Assembly: GCA_014763835.1 (NCBI GenBank)
Contig: JACXUQ010000040.1
Coordinates: forward strand, 1-8,962
Length of the DNA: 8,962 bases
DNA from: Thiotrichales bacterium
GTDB lineage: Bacteria; Pseudomonadota; Gammaproteobacteria; Thiomicrospirales; Thiomicrospiraceae
Direction of reading: 5' to 3'
The translations under genes were made by a program, and so were the position numbers. Positions 1 to 6,307 of the stretch are shown one piece after another. The notes beneath the pieces are model-generated. The model ran no database searches, was not told the origin of the DNA, and was given only the letters and a program-made list of their open reading frames with translations. Positions within the stretch are counted from its first letter, which is position 1. Every line of letters begins with the position of its first letter.

Positions 1-417
1 TACGCCTCGGCTTACTACGGGCCGTTCCGCGATGCGGTCGGCTCCGCCGCCAACTTGGGCAAAGGCAACAAAAAAACCTACCAGATGGATCCGGCCAACA
101 GCAACGAAGCGCTGCATGAGGTATCGCTTGACCTCAACGAAGGCGCCGATATGGTCATGGTCAAGCCGGGCGTACCGTATCTGGACATTGTGCGTCGCGT
201 CAAAGACGAATTCAAAGCACCGACCTATGTCTATCATGTCAGCGGCGAATACGCGATGATCAAGGCGGCCGCGCAGAACGGCTGGATCGACGAACGTGCC
301 GTGGTTTTGGAAACCCTATTGAGCTGCAAACGCGCCGGCGCCGACGGTATTTTGACCTATTACGCCAAACTCGCCGCCATCTGGCTGCGTGAAGACGCCA
401 ACCAAGCTTTCAACTGA
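1..417 (+). CDS. hemB: Delta-aminolevulinic acid dehydratase (porphobilinogen synthase), C-terminal 138 residues
   Basis: This is the 3' part of hemB, cut by the left window edge. The enzyme condenses two 5-aminolevulinate molecules into porphobilinogen in the cytoplasm, an early step of haem and sirohaem synthesis. The visible part opens with YASAYYGPFRDA and contains MVMVKPG, whose lysine (bases 163-165) is the family's second Schiff-base lysine. VYHVSGEYAMI and the C-terminal GADGILTYYA follow, all hallmarks of the HemB barrel. The E. coli protein has about 324 residues, so somewhat less than half is present. The reading frame is open from base 1 to the TGA at 415-417. A strong terminator begins 10 bases after the stop, so hemB ends its transcript here and is not obviously co-transcribed with aroE. 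I am very sure of the identity. The metal-binding region upstream is outside the window, so the metal type cannot be judged. Confidence 0.97.
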   Translation, partial: YASAYYGPFRDAVGSAANLGKGNKKTYQMDPANSNEALHEVSLDLNEGADMVMVKPGVPYLDIVRRVKDEFKAPTYVYHVSGEYAMIKAAAQNGWIDERAVVLETLLSCKRAGADGILTYYAKLAAIWLREDANQAFN

Positions 418-426
418 ACGTTTTTT

Positions 427-476
427 AAACTCAACAGGCCGGGTCAAGCACAGCTACCCGGCCTGTTGAGTTTTTT
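427..476 (+). terminator. Rho-independent terminator of hemB
   Basis: A perfect 17-base inverted repeat is present: AAACTCAACAGGCCGGG at 427-443 and its exact complement at 457-473, with a 13-base loop. The descending arm runs into TTTTTT at 471-476. Only the + strand orientation has a proper U-tract after the stem, so it terminates hemB rather than acting in both directions. An almost identical copy of the ascending arm (16 of 17 bases) reappears at 8919-8935. Confidence 0.95.
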
Positions 477-534
477 AATGAGAGCTTTGCACGAGTGGGG
501 CGCGAGAGAAAAATGAGGAAAAAATTGGCTGATT

Positions 535-1350
535 GTGGCGGAAAACGCAGCTAATAGCTGGCTATTAGCAAGTTTGTTTGCCGAACAGACCCAACAAGAT
601 TTGGTGTATGAAGCCATTCTGATCGACAGCGAAGAAACCAGCTTTGCCTGGGCGATGGAAGACCTCAAACGCCGCGGCTACAAAGGCATTAACATCACCG
701 TGCCTTACAAGCTCGATGCGTTTGAGTATGCCGACGAACGTTCGCCGCGCGCCGAGATCGCGCAGGCGGTCAATACCTTTATATTCAGAGAGGACGGCAC
801 CACTTTTGGCGATAACACCGACGGCATCGGTCTGGTCAACGATATCGAAATCAACGGACAGCGCCCGTTTGCGGGGAAAAGCGTATTGATTCTAGGGGCC
901 GGCGGCGCGGTGCAGGGGATACTGCAACCCATGTTGGAAAAGCAGCCTTCGCGTGTGCACATTGCCAACCGTACGGCTAAACGGGCCGAAGTATTGGGCA
1001 ACCGTTTCGATACGAACATACCAATTACGGCCAGCGGCTGGGAAGACATTCCCGAGGGAGCTTACGACATTGTCATCAACGGCACGTCTGCCAGCCTGGA
1101 AGGCAAGCTGCCGCCGATCAGCACGACGGTTATCGGCCCCGACACGCTGGTGTACGACATGATGTACGGCGCCGAACCGACCGTACTCTTGGAATGGGCC
1201 AAAGCGGCCCAACCCAGCTGCCAAACCATGGACGGACTGGGTATGCTGGTCGGTCAGGCCGCGGAAGCGTTTTACCTGTGGCGCGGCGTTCGCCCGCAAA
1301 CCCAGCCGGTTATCGACGCGGTAAGAGAGCTGATCTCGGCAAAAGCCTGA
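535..1350 (+). CDS. aroE: Shikimate dehydrogenase with an abnormal, probably frameshifted N-terminus
   Basis: AroE reduces 3-dehydroshikimate to shikimate with NADPH in aromatic amino acid synthesis. The body is well conserved: NITVPYK (catalytic lysine), GDNTDG (catalytic aspartate), the NADP loop GAGGAVQG, ANRT, and DGLGMLVGQAAEAF near the end. The open frame offers only a GTG at 535, with no good ribosome site. The usual opening, of the form YAVFGNPIAHSKSP, is absent. In-frame residues after a TGA at 514-516 read GKNWLIVAENAANSW and then LLASLFAEQ. They align in register with a normal N-terminus but lack two residues of the SKSP loop. An ATG at 513, preceded by GAGAG, would join this frame if the A6 run at 519-524 had one A fewer. 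Family membership is certain. Activity is doubtful, because the shikimate-carboxylate serines are altered. It may be a decaying gene, a specialised paralogue, or an intact gene with a sequencing indel. Confidence 0.85.
   Translation: MAENAANSWLLASLFAEQTQQDLVYEAILIDSEETSFAWAMEDLKRRGYKGINITVPYKLDAFEYADERSPRAEIAQAVNTFIFREDGTTFGDNTDGIGLVNDIEINGQRPFAGKSVLILGAGGAVQGILQPMLEKQPSRVHIANRTAKRAEVLGNRFDTNIPITASGWEDIPEGAYDIVINGTSASLEGKLPPISTTVIGPDTLVYDMMYGAEPTVLLEWAKAAQPSCQTMDGLGMLVGQAAEAFYLWRGVRPQTQPVIDAVRELISAKA
550..569. repeat. Perfect 8-base inverted repeat inside the aroE N-terminal region
   Basis: GCTAATAG (550-557) and CTATTAGC (562-569) are exact complements separated by CTGG. The hairpin lies on the codons where AroE proteins normally encode the SKSP substrate loop. 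No U-tract follows, so it is not a terminator. It could hamper translation initiation from the GTG at 535, or be the trace of a template-switch mutation. Confidence 0.6.
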
Positions 1351-2613
1351 TCAGTTAAACGCCAACCAACCGGCCAAAATCGTCACGCCTCCCAGCACAA
1401 ACAACCAACTGGCGGCAAACTTGCCGGCACGCGGCTCCCCCAATACCAGCGCATACACCGCTTTGAGGAAGTTATTGGAACCGGCCGCAATCAAAATCGC
1501 CCCGGCAATGGTGGTATGCTCGGTCGCATAACTGCCGTTAAGTAACGACAACACAAACGGATCAATATCGGTAAAACCGACGATGACCGACAGGTAGCGC
1601 AAACCGGTATCACCAAAATGCTGGTTCACCAACTGCGTGACCACCGCCATCAACACAAACATCGTCGCAAAGATAAACGCCACTTTCAGCTCCAGCGGGT
1701 TGCCGGTGGGCGACGAAACCTGCTTGTTATCCGTTTGCCGGCGCTCCTTATAAGCATAGACCATCGCCAAGGCAAACGTCAGCAGCGCAAAAACCGTCAG
1801 ATAAGGCAGCAGCGCCAGCGCCACCTCCCAAAAGAACACCGCCGCTATCGTCCACAAGCGCAGATACATCAAACCGGTGGCGATGAGGATGGCGGCCGTC
1901 ATCTTGTAGCTCTGGCGCGGAATTTCCTGTGATTTCTTCGCCAACACCACGGTCGTCGCCGTGGATGAATAAATTCCCCCAAAGACACTGGTGACCATAA
2001 CCCCCTGCTCTTTGAAGAAATATTTTTGCGCGATATAGCCGATATAGGAGACCGATGAAACCACCACCACCGCCAGCCAGATTTTGAACGGCGACACCGG
2101 CAACATCGGATGCAGAACCTCATTCGGCAGCAACGGTAGAATAATTCCACTGAGCAACACCAGCTTGGCCAAAATGGTCAACTCTTCGCCGGATATCTTC
2201 GCCACCATCTGCTCGATGCTTTGTTTGGCATTCAATACCAGCACCAGCGTCACAAACACCAGTGCCAACACCCAAAACGGCTGCGTCAAGGCCAAGGCAC
2301 CATAGGTATAGACCAGCAGCCAAACCCAATAGAGCAACACACTGGCACTCTTGCGCTTCAGGGCATCGTGGTAATACAGCAGAAACAGCGCCGTCAGCCC
2401 AACCATGCCGACCAGAAAATACCAGGCATCCAACAGATAGAGCACAAAACCGCCGACCGCGGTAAAACTCAAAGTGCGGACCGTTCCAAAAAACAGCTCA
2501 TTTCTATCCGGATGGTAGCGATTAACATACGTCCGCAACTCCAGCCCCGTCAGAAAGCCGAAAACCAGGGTCATAATCAGCTGCCCCCAAAGGCTTTGCG
2601 CGATGGTTTCCAT
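1351..2613 (-). CDS. DUF4010/MgtC-like multi-spanning inner-membrane protein
   Basis: This 420-residue, very hydrophobic protein probably has about eleven or twelve membrane helices. The first region (GQLIMTLVFGFLTGLEL, then a charged stretch and VRTLSF) resembles the start of MgtC/SapB proteins. The second half has the DUF4010 pattern: a loop with ILPLLPNEVLHP, an IWLAVVVVSSVSYIGY helix, and the conserved GGIYSSTATTVVLA. A charged cytoplasmic-looking loop (KERRQTDNKQ) follows, then a C-terminal bundle containing GFTDIDPF and AILIAAGSNNFLK. The substrate is unknown. MgtC-type proteins are linked to low-magnesium adaptation, but I would not carry that role over. The start ATG shares its A with the TAA of the carbonic-anhydrase-like gene (TAATG), which points to translational coupling. 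The stop codon directly abuts that of aroE, with no terminator between them. Confidence 0.85.
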   Translation of the reverse strand: METIAQSLWGQLIMTLVFGFLTGLELRTYVNRYHPDRNELFFGTVRTLSFTAVGGFVLYLLDAWYFLVGMVGLTALFLLYYHDALKRKSASVLLYWVWLLVYTYGALALTQPFWVLALVFVTLVLVLNAKQSIEQMVAKISGEELTILAKLVLLSGIILPLLPNEVLHPMLPVSPFKIWLAVVVVSSVSYIGYIAQKYFFKEQGVMVTSVFGGIYSSTATTVVLAKKSQEIPRQSYKMTAAILIATGLMYLRLWTIAAVFFWEVALALLPYLTVFALLTFALAMVYAYKERRQTDNKQVSSPTGNPLELKVAFIFATMFVLMAVVTQLVNQHFGDTGLRYLSVIVGFTDIDPFVLSLLNGSYATEHTTIAGAILIAAGSNNFLKAVYALVLGEPRAGKFAASWLFVLGGVTILAGWLAFN

Positions 2614-3143
2614 TATGCTTCCGCTACATAGTCATTTTTCAATTTGACGTAATGATCGGCCGAGTATTTAAAAAAAGCGATCTCCTGCTCGGTCAGCGGC
2701 CGAACCTGCTTGACCGGCGAACCCACATACAAATAACCGCTTTCCAATACCTTACCCGGCGGCACCAGGCTATTGGCGCCTACGAACACATGCTTTTGTA
2801 CCACGGCGTTATCGAGCACCACGGCACCCATGCCAATCAAACATTCGTCTTCGATAATACAACCGTGCAGGACGACATTGTGACCTACCGTCACATTTTT
2901 GCCGACAATGCATCTGGAACCTTTTGATGTGGCACTTTCATGCGTTGTATGCAGCACACAACCGTCCTGAATATTGGTGCGATCGCCAATCACAATATCA
3001 TTCACATCGCCACGCAGGGTCGCATTGGGCCAAATACTGGCATCTTCTCCCAGCCGGCATTTGCCGATGACCACCGCCGATTCATCCACCCAACTGCTAT
3101 CACTCAATTGCGGCAAAATCCCGCGATAACTTCTTACTGCCAT
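2613..3143 (-). CDS. yrdA: Gamma-carbonic-anhydrase-like hexapeptide-repeat protein (YrdA family)
   Basis: This left-handed beta-helix protein of 176 residues is in the gamma-class carbonic anhydrase family. Hexapeptide turns such as SAVVIG, CRLGED and DIVIGD run through the middle. Arg44, Asp46 and Gln59 (RGD...TNIQDG) fit conserved family positions. Candidate zinc ligands are His65 (VLHTTH), His88 (VTVGH) and His93 (VLHGC). The C-terminal LESGYLYVGSPVKQVRPL is almost the same as in E. coli YrdA. I choose the ATG at 3143 (MAVRSYRG) because GGAAAG stands just before it and it matches the family start. An ATG four codons upstream (3155) has no ribosome site. Many YrdA-type proteins show weak or no carbonic anhydrase activity, so hydration of CO2 is possible but unproved. 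It is first in a two-gene unit with the membrane protein, with a one-base overlap. Confidence 0.92.
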   Translation of the reverse strand: MAVRSYRGILPQLSDSSWVDESAVVIGKCRLGEDASIWPNATLRGDVNDIVIGDRTNIQDGCVLHTTHESATSKGSRCIVGKNVTVGHNVVLHGCIIEDECLIGMGAVVLDNAVVQKHVFVGANSLVPPGKVLESGYLYVGSPVKQVRPLTEQEIAFFKYSADHYVKLKNDYVAEA

Positions 3144-3305
3144 ACATCTTTCCATTAATGTTTATGTTTTCAAAGCATTATAACCATGGCCCTGGGCATT
3201 AACACTTCCTTTAATAACTTCTTTTTATACGCGTTAAAAACTATTCATTTTAGAACGTATTGCATTATCGTTAGGATAGTAAACAAATTAAGTAAAAGGC
3301 CCACC

Positions 3306-3653
3306 ATGACAGCAAGCAACCTGAATCCTCAGACCCTCACCGAAAAACGCCTGGCAAAACGCCTCCCATCCAGCCGTCCCGTTATTTTAATTACTAACGA
3401 CCGAACCCTGTATGCCGTTATGACGGATTTTTCAAAACACGGCATCGGGTTTATGGCCGATGTAGAAATCCCGCGCCATGAACGCGTCGAGGTGCATTTC
3501 GATATCGCCGCCGCCCAAAAAATCACCTCATTTCAGTTCAAAGCCGAGGTCAAACATTGCTATAAACTGCAATCTCAAAGCCATATCGGCGTCAAACTGG
3601 ATTTCCCGAACCGAGATTATCTAAGCCTCTATGAATCCTTGGCTTCTGCCTGA
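3306..3653 (+). CDS. Stand-alone PilZ-domain protein, first of three
   Basis: This 115-residue cytoplasmic protein is essentially one PilZ domain, the receptor domain for the second messenger cyclic di-GMP. Residues 15-19 (RLAKR) give the RxxxR arm, and residues 41-46 (DFSKHG) give the DxSxxG motif after the first strands, so ligand binding is likely. The family barrel continues through VEVHFDI, FKAEVKHCYKLQ and HIGVKLDF. The start is the ATG at 3306, with AAAAGG at 3294-3299 six bases before it; a longer open frame reaches back to 3186, but its extra residues do not look like this family. It lacks the long C-terminal helix of the next two proteins and is clearly more distant from them than they are from each other. 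It is divergent from the carbonic-anhydrase-like gene across about 160 bases. The output partner cannot be told from sequence. Such proteins often tune motility, pili or exopolysaccharide. Confidence 0.88.
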   Translation: MTASNLNPQTLTEKRLAKRLPSSRPVILITNDRTLYAVMTDFSKHGIGFMADVEIPRHERVEVHFDIAAAQKITSFQFKAEVKHCYKLQSQSHIGVKLDFPNRDYLSLYESLASA

Positions 3654-3667
3654 TTAAATATATTCCA

Positions 3668-3697
3668 TTGATTTATTGTGAATATTAGCGTTAGAAT
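3668..3697 (+). promoter_or_regulatory. Possible promoter of the second PilZ gene
   Basis: TTGATT at 3668-3673 and TAGAAT at 3692-3697 are 18 bases apart, a fair sigma-70 match in an AT-rich stretch just after the first PilZ gene. The -10 lies in CGTTAGAAT. A similar CGTTAGGAT stands ahead of the first PilZ gene near 3269. The -10 overlaps the left arm of the inverted repeat at 3687-3721. Confidence 0.4.
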
Positions 3698-3721
3698 CAA
3701 AACGGTGACCTGCCTAACGCT
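3687..3721 (+). repeat. Inverted repeat AGCGTTAG / CTAACGCT in the leader of the second PilZ gene
   Basis: AGCGTTAG (3687-3694) and CTAACGCT (3714-3721) are exact complements with 19 bases between them. TTTT occupies 3721-3724, so the pair could form a weak terminator for the first PilZ gene. Because the left arm overlaps a candidate -10 box, it could equally be a repressor operator or an mRNA leader hairpin. The sequence does not decide between these. Confidence 0.55.
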
Positions 3722-3745
3722 TTTCCTGACCCTGCGAGGTGCCTG

Positions 3746-4183
3746 ATGACTGAAGACAATACCGCTCTTAATGAAGATTCCGCGGAAGAAAAACGCAGAG
3801 AACCCCGTTATCACACCTATAAAAGCTCTGTACTTATCCACGAAAATCAGGAAATCTACACCACCATTATCGACCTTTCGGCCAGCGGCCTCGGCCTACT
3901 GTGTGCGATTGAACTGCAACCGGGTGAACAGGATGACCTGCTCTATAATATTGAAGCTCTGAGTCAGTTCAATGAGGCAAGTAAAGAAACGGCGCAACCG
4001 TCGATGCTACATCTTCCTATCGAAGTCGTTAGAGTCAACGAAGCCGAAGACGAATATGTTGTTGGCGTTAAATTACGCAAAGTACCCGAAGAGTACCATG
4101 CCATTTTGAAACGCGTTGCCGAAATGCAAGCCACTTTGGGCATTGTTCGCCCACAAGAGCCAGCCGAAGACACCCAAATCTAA
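3746..4183 (+). CDS. PilZ-domain protein with C-terminal helix, second of three
   Basis: This 145-residue soluble protein has an acidic N-terminal tail, then KRREPRYHTYKSS with the RxxxR motif at residues 17-21. DLSASG follows as the DxSxxG motif, so cyclic di-GMP binding is expected. After the barrel, which ends near VVGVKLR, a predicted helix (EEYHAILKRVAEMQATLG) and an acidic tail form a C-terminal extension that the first protein lacks. The ATG at 3746 has GAGG at 3736-3739, six bases away, a good ribosome site. From the RxxxR to the SxxG region, 22 of 35 aligned residues are identical to the third protein, including TYKSSV and EIYTTI, so these two arose by duplication. The C-terminal helix may mediate dimerisation or partner binding. 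That is inference. Confidence 0.9.
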   Translation: MTEDNTALNEDSAEEKRREPRYHTYKSSVLIHENQEIYTTIIDLSASGLGLLCAIELQPGEQDDLLYNIEALSQFNEASKETAQPSMLHLPIEVVRVNEAEDEYVVGVKLRKVPEEYHAILKRVAEMQATLGIVRPQEPAEDTQI

Positions 4184-4267
4184 CCGGCCTGCTCGGAAAA
4201 GAACCCCTTCATTTTTACGCTCAACCGGACAATTACGCATAAATCACACTCTATCGGCATTAACCGG

Positions 4268-4297
4268 TTGTTTACACTCTTCTTTTTTTGGTATAGT
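4268..4297 (+). promoter_or_regulatory. Possible promoter of the third PilZ gene
   Basis: TTGTTT at 4268-4273 and TATAGT at 4292-4297 are separated by 18 bases in the 150-base spacer after the second PilZ gene. The spacer contains a run of seven T's. Just upstream is the 8-base palindrome AACCGGTT (4262-4269). The rest of this gap shows no other gene or convincing terminator. The hexamers fit a sigma-70 promoter moderately well. Confidence 0.45.
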
Positions 4298-4333
4298 TAA
4301 AAAACCGATTTCATTAACTTCCTTAGGTTAAGT

Positions 4334-4762
4334 ATGCCCAACAGCGCTATTCACTATACCACCCAAGACAAACGCTGCGCGCCGCGCTTTGCCACCTATA
4401 AAAGCTCGGTGATGATTCGAGACGATGAAGAAATTTATACTACCATCGTCAATGTCTCCGCGAGCGGCATCGGCTTTTTAAGCGCTGTCCCTCTGCAAGT
4501 CGGTGATTTGGTCGACATTGTCTGCAGTGTTGAACAGTTTTGCAGCCTCACGCAAGAAGTCATCGACACCACTATTGCATTGCCAATAGAAATTGCACGC
4601 ATCGAAGAAGAGGAGGGCGAATTTATGGTGGGTGCCAAAATCCATCAGGTGACATTCGAGTTTCGCCAAATGCTTAAAAAACTCGCCGACCTGCATACTG
4701 AATTCGGTACGATCAAAACGCATAGCCCAGATTACCAGCCTGGAACAAACCCTGACAGCTAA
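4334..4762 (+). CDS. PilZ-domain protein with C-terminal helix, third of three
   Basis: This 142-residue paralogue of the preceding gene has KRCAPR for RxxxR and NVSASG for the [D/N]xSxxG motif. Asn replaces the Asp of the second protein, which the family consensus allows. The blocks TYKSSV, EIYTTI, SASG and LPIE are shared with the second protein. The insertion between strands differs (SVEQFCSLTQEVIDTTIA), as does the charged EEEEGEF loop. A C-terminal helix (FEFRQMLKKLADLHTEFG) corresponds to the helix of the second protein. The ATG at 4334 follows AGGT at 4325-4328, a modest ribosome site. A bidirectional terminator lies 28 bases after the stop. The divergence in loops suggests that the two copies have different partners or ligand affinity, but no target gene (pilus, flagellum, cellulose) is nearby to say which. 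Confidence 0.9.
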   Translation: MPNSAIHYTTQDKRCAPRFATYKSSVMIRDDEEIYTTIVNVSASGIGFLSAVPLQVGDLVDIVCSVEQFCSLTQEVIDTTIALPIEIARIEEEEGEFMVGAKIHQVTFEFRQMLKKLADLHTEFGTIKTHSPDYQPGTNPDS

Positions 4763-4790
4763 CATGCGCAGATTGCCTTCATCTGAAAAT

Positions 4791-4828
4791 TAAAAAGGGC
4801 GGTATGTTTTAACATACCGCCCTTTTTA
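4791..4828. terminator. Bidirectional terminator between the PilZ cluster and gor
   Basis: AAAAAGGGCGGTATGTT at 4792-4808 is repeated as its exact complement at 4811-4827, leaving only TT between the arms; the real loop is probably four bases. Each strand ends in TTTTT after the GC-rich stem, so it can stop transcription both from the third PilZ gene and from the convergent gor gene. Confidence 0.96.
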
Positions 4829-4853
4829 TTTAAGAGATGCTCGATCGCAGCTA

Positions 4854-6209
4854 TTAACGCATCGTCACCAGTTCTTCCGAGCTGGAAGGATGGATGGCAA
4901 TCGTCGCGTCCAAGTCCGCCTTGGTCGCTCCCATCTGCAAGGCAACGGCAAACCCTTGCAGCATCTCATCGGCACCGTCACCTACAATATGGATACCCAC
5001 CACCTTCTCCTCTTCACCGGCCACAACCAGTTTCAAGGCTGTTTTGATTTGATGCGAGGTGAAAGCATAACGCATCGGCGTAAAGGTTGAGGTATACACC
5101 TTGATATTGTCGTGTCCGTACTGGCTGCGAGCGTCGTGCTCCGCCAAACCGACGGTACCGACCGGAGGGTGCGAGAAGATCACCGTCGGCACCGAGCTCA
5201 AATCCAGCTTCAAATGCGGCTTATTGTTATATAAACGCTCCGCCAGATAACGCCCGGCGCGGATCGCCACCGGCGTCAATTGCGGCTGACCGGTGACATC
5301 GCCGATGGCATAGATATTATCCACAGCGGTCTTATGGCAATCATCCACATCGATAAAGCCTCGACCGTTTGCCTGCAAGCCGACGTTTTCCAACTTCAGG
5401 GGTTCGATCAAAGTTTCCCGGCCGACGGCCCATACCACCTGGTCAAAACCTTCCAGATGCTGGCCATCCTCGCTTTCAACGGTAATCGTGCCGTCTGCGG
5501 CCTTAATCAGCTTTTTGACTTTAAAATGGTACTCTTTATGGATGCCTGCGGTGATCATCGCATCCGTCAGGGTTTCACGAATCATGTCATCAAAACCGCG
5601 CAACACCAAATCCTTGCGGCTTAACAGACTGGTTTCCGTTCCCAATGCCTGGAACACACCGGCCAATTCCACCGCGATATAGCCGCTGCCGATGACCGCC
5701 ACTTTTTTAGGCTGCTCAGTCAATTGGAAAAAACCATCCGAGGTAATCCCCAAATCACCGTTTTCGGTTTCCTGCGGAATCGTCGGTCTGCCGCCTGGCG
5801 CGATCACGATCGTCTCGGCGGTGTAGCGCTTACCATCCACTTCGACCGTATGGTTATCGACAAAACTGCCCCAACCGTGTAGTACATCCACACCCTTGTC
5901 GGCCATGTAACCGTCATACCAGGTGGTGATGTTTTTGATGTACTGTTCGCGCTTGGCCACCAGCGTTGCCCAGTCAAACCCCTGAGTTTCTGTCGCAAAG
6001 CCGAAATCGGGTGCGTCACGCAAGGCTTCCGCAATATGTGCCCCAAACCACATGACTTTCTTCGGTACGCAACCGATATTTACACAGGTACCACCCAATT
6101 TCTTGGCCTCGACAACCGCACATTTCTTGCCGTACTCGGCCGCCCGTTCCACAACGGACAAGCCGCCGCTGCCGGCGCCGATAGCAATCAAATCATAATC
6201 ATATTTCAT
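4854..6209 (-). CDS. gor: Glutathione reductase
   Basis: This cytoplasmic FAD enzyme of 451 residues reduces glutathione disulfide with NADPH; E. coli Gor has 450. The FAD-binding GAGSGG is at residues 11-16. The redox disulfide is GGTCVNIGCVPKK with Cys42 and Cys47. The NADPH fold has GSGYIAVELAG, followed by SRK...LR, whose arginines match the two that give E. coli Gor its NADPH preference. A second FAD segment is YAIGDVTG. The dimer interface ends in HPSSSEELVTMR with the catalytic His-Glu pair. The ATG at 6209 has AGGGA six bases upstream. The gene follows the peroxiredoxin-glutaredoxin gene by about 100 bases, and its product regenerates the glutathione that enzyme uses. A terminator sits in the gap, so expression is likely by partial read-through or from a start not resolved here. 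Confidence 0.97.
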   Translation of the reverse strand: MKYDYDLIAIGAGSGGLSVVERAAEYGKKCAVVEAKKLGGTCVNIGCVPKKVMWFGAHIAEALRDAPDFGFATETQGFDWATLVAKREQYIKNITTWYDGYMADKGVDVLHGWGSFVDNHTVEVDGKRYTAETIVIAPGGRPTIPQETENGDLGITSDGFFQLTEQPKKVAVIGSGYIAVELAGVFQALGTETSLLSRKDLVLRGFDDMIRETLTDAMITAGIHKEYHFKVKKLIKAADGTITVESEDGQHLEGFDQVVWAVGRETLIEPLKLENVGLQANGRGFIDVDDCHKTAVDNIYAIGDVTGQPQLTPVAIRAGRYLAERLYNNKPHLKLDLSSVPTVIFSHPPVGTVGLAEHDARSQYGHDNIKVYTSTFTPMRYAFTSHQIKTALKLVVAGEEEKVVGIHIVGDGADEMLQGFAVALQMGATKADLDATIAIHPSSSEELVTMR

Positions 6210-6238
6210 ACATCATCCCTATCAAAAAGGCCTCTAAC

Positions 6239-6267
6239 AAAAAAGGGCCGAAACGTTTCGACCCTTT
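6239..6267 (-). terminator. Terminator of the peroxiredoxin-glutaredoxin gene
   Basis: Read on the - strand, AAAGGGTCGAAA pairs with TTTCGGCCCTTT with one U-G pair, and six T's follow (the A-run at 6239-6244). It lies between the peroxiredoxin gene and gor, which run the same way, and may therefore attenuate rather than fully separate them. Confidence 0.88.
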
Positions 6268-6307
6268 AAGCAACTCAGTTCAAACCACCGCTAAGGAGGT
6301 TTTAACC

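Noticed and set aside
478..516. A 12-codon + strand open frame beginning at ATG 478 and ending at the TGA before aroE
   Set aside because: Its start lies in the U-tract of the hemB terminator with no ribosome site. It shares the aroE frame only because of the in-frame stop, so I do not call it a leader peptide.
2221..2631. A long + strand open frame opposite the DUF4010 gene
   Set aside because: It is rich in Gln, His, Arg and Lys, as expected for the complement of a hydrophobic membrane gene. The - strand frame has a clear family match.
3186..3305. A 40-codon N-terminal extension of the first PilZ protein
   Set aside because: The added residues do not resemble PilZ proteins and lie in the AT-rich promoter region. 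The ATG at 3306 has a good ribosome site and gives a normal domain length.
4262..4269. The palindrome AACCGGTT ahead of the third PilZ gene as an operator
   Set aside because: An isolated 8-base palindrome is expected by chance at this scale, and no second copy with matching spacing was seen.
6293..6299. A perfect AAGGAGG ribosome-site sequence on the + strand between gor and the peroxiredoxin gene
   Set aside because: No start codon follows at a usable distance on the + strand, and the region past it is the 3' end of the opposite-strand peroxiredoxin gene. It is most likely chance.
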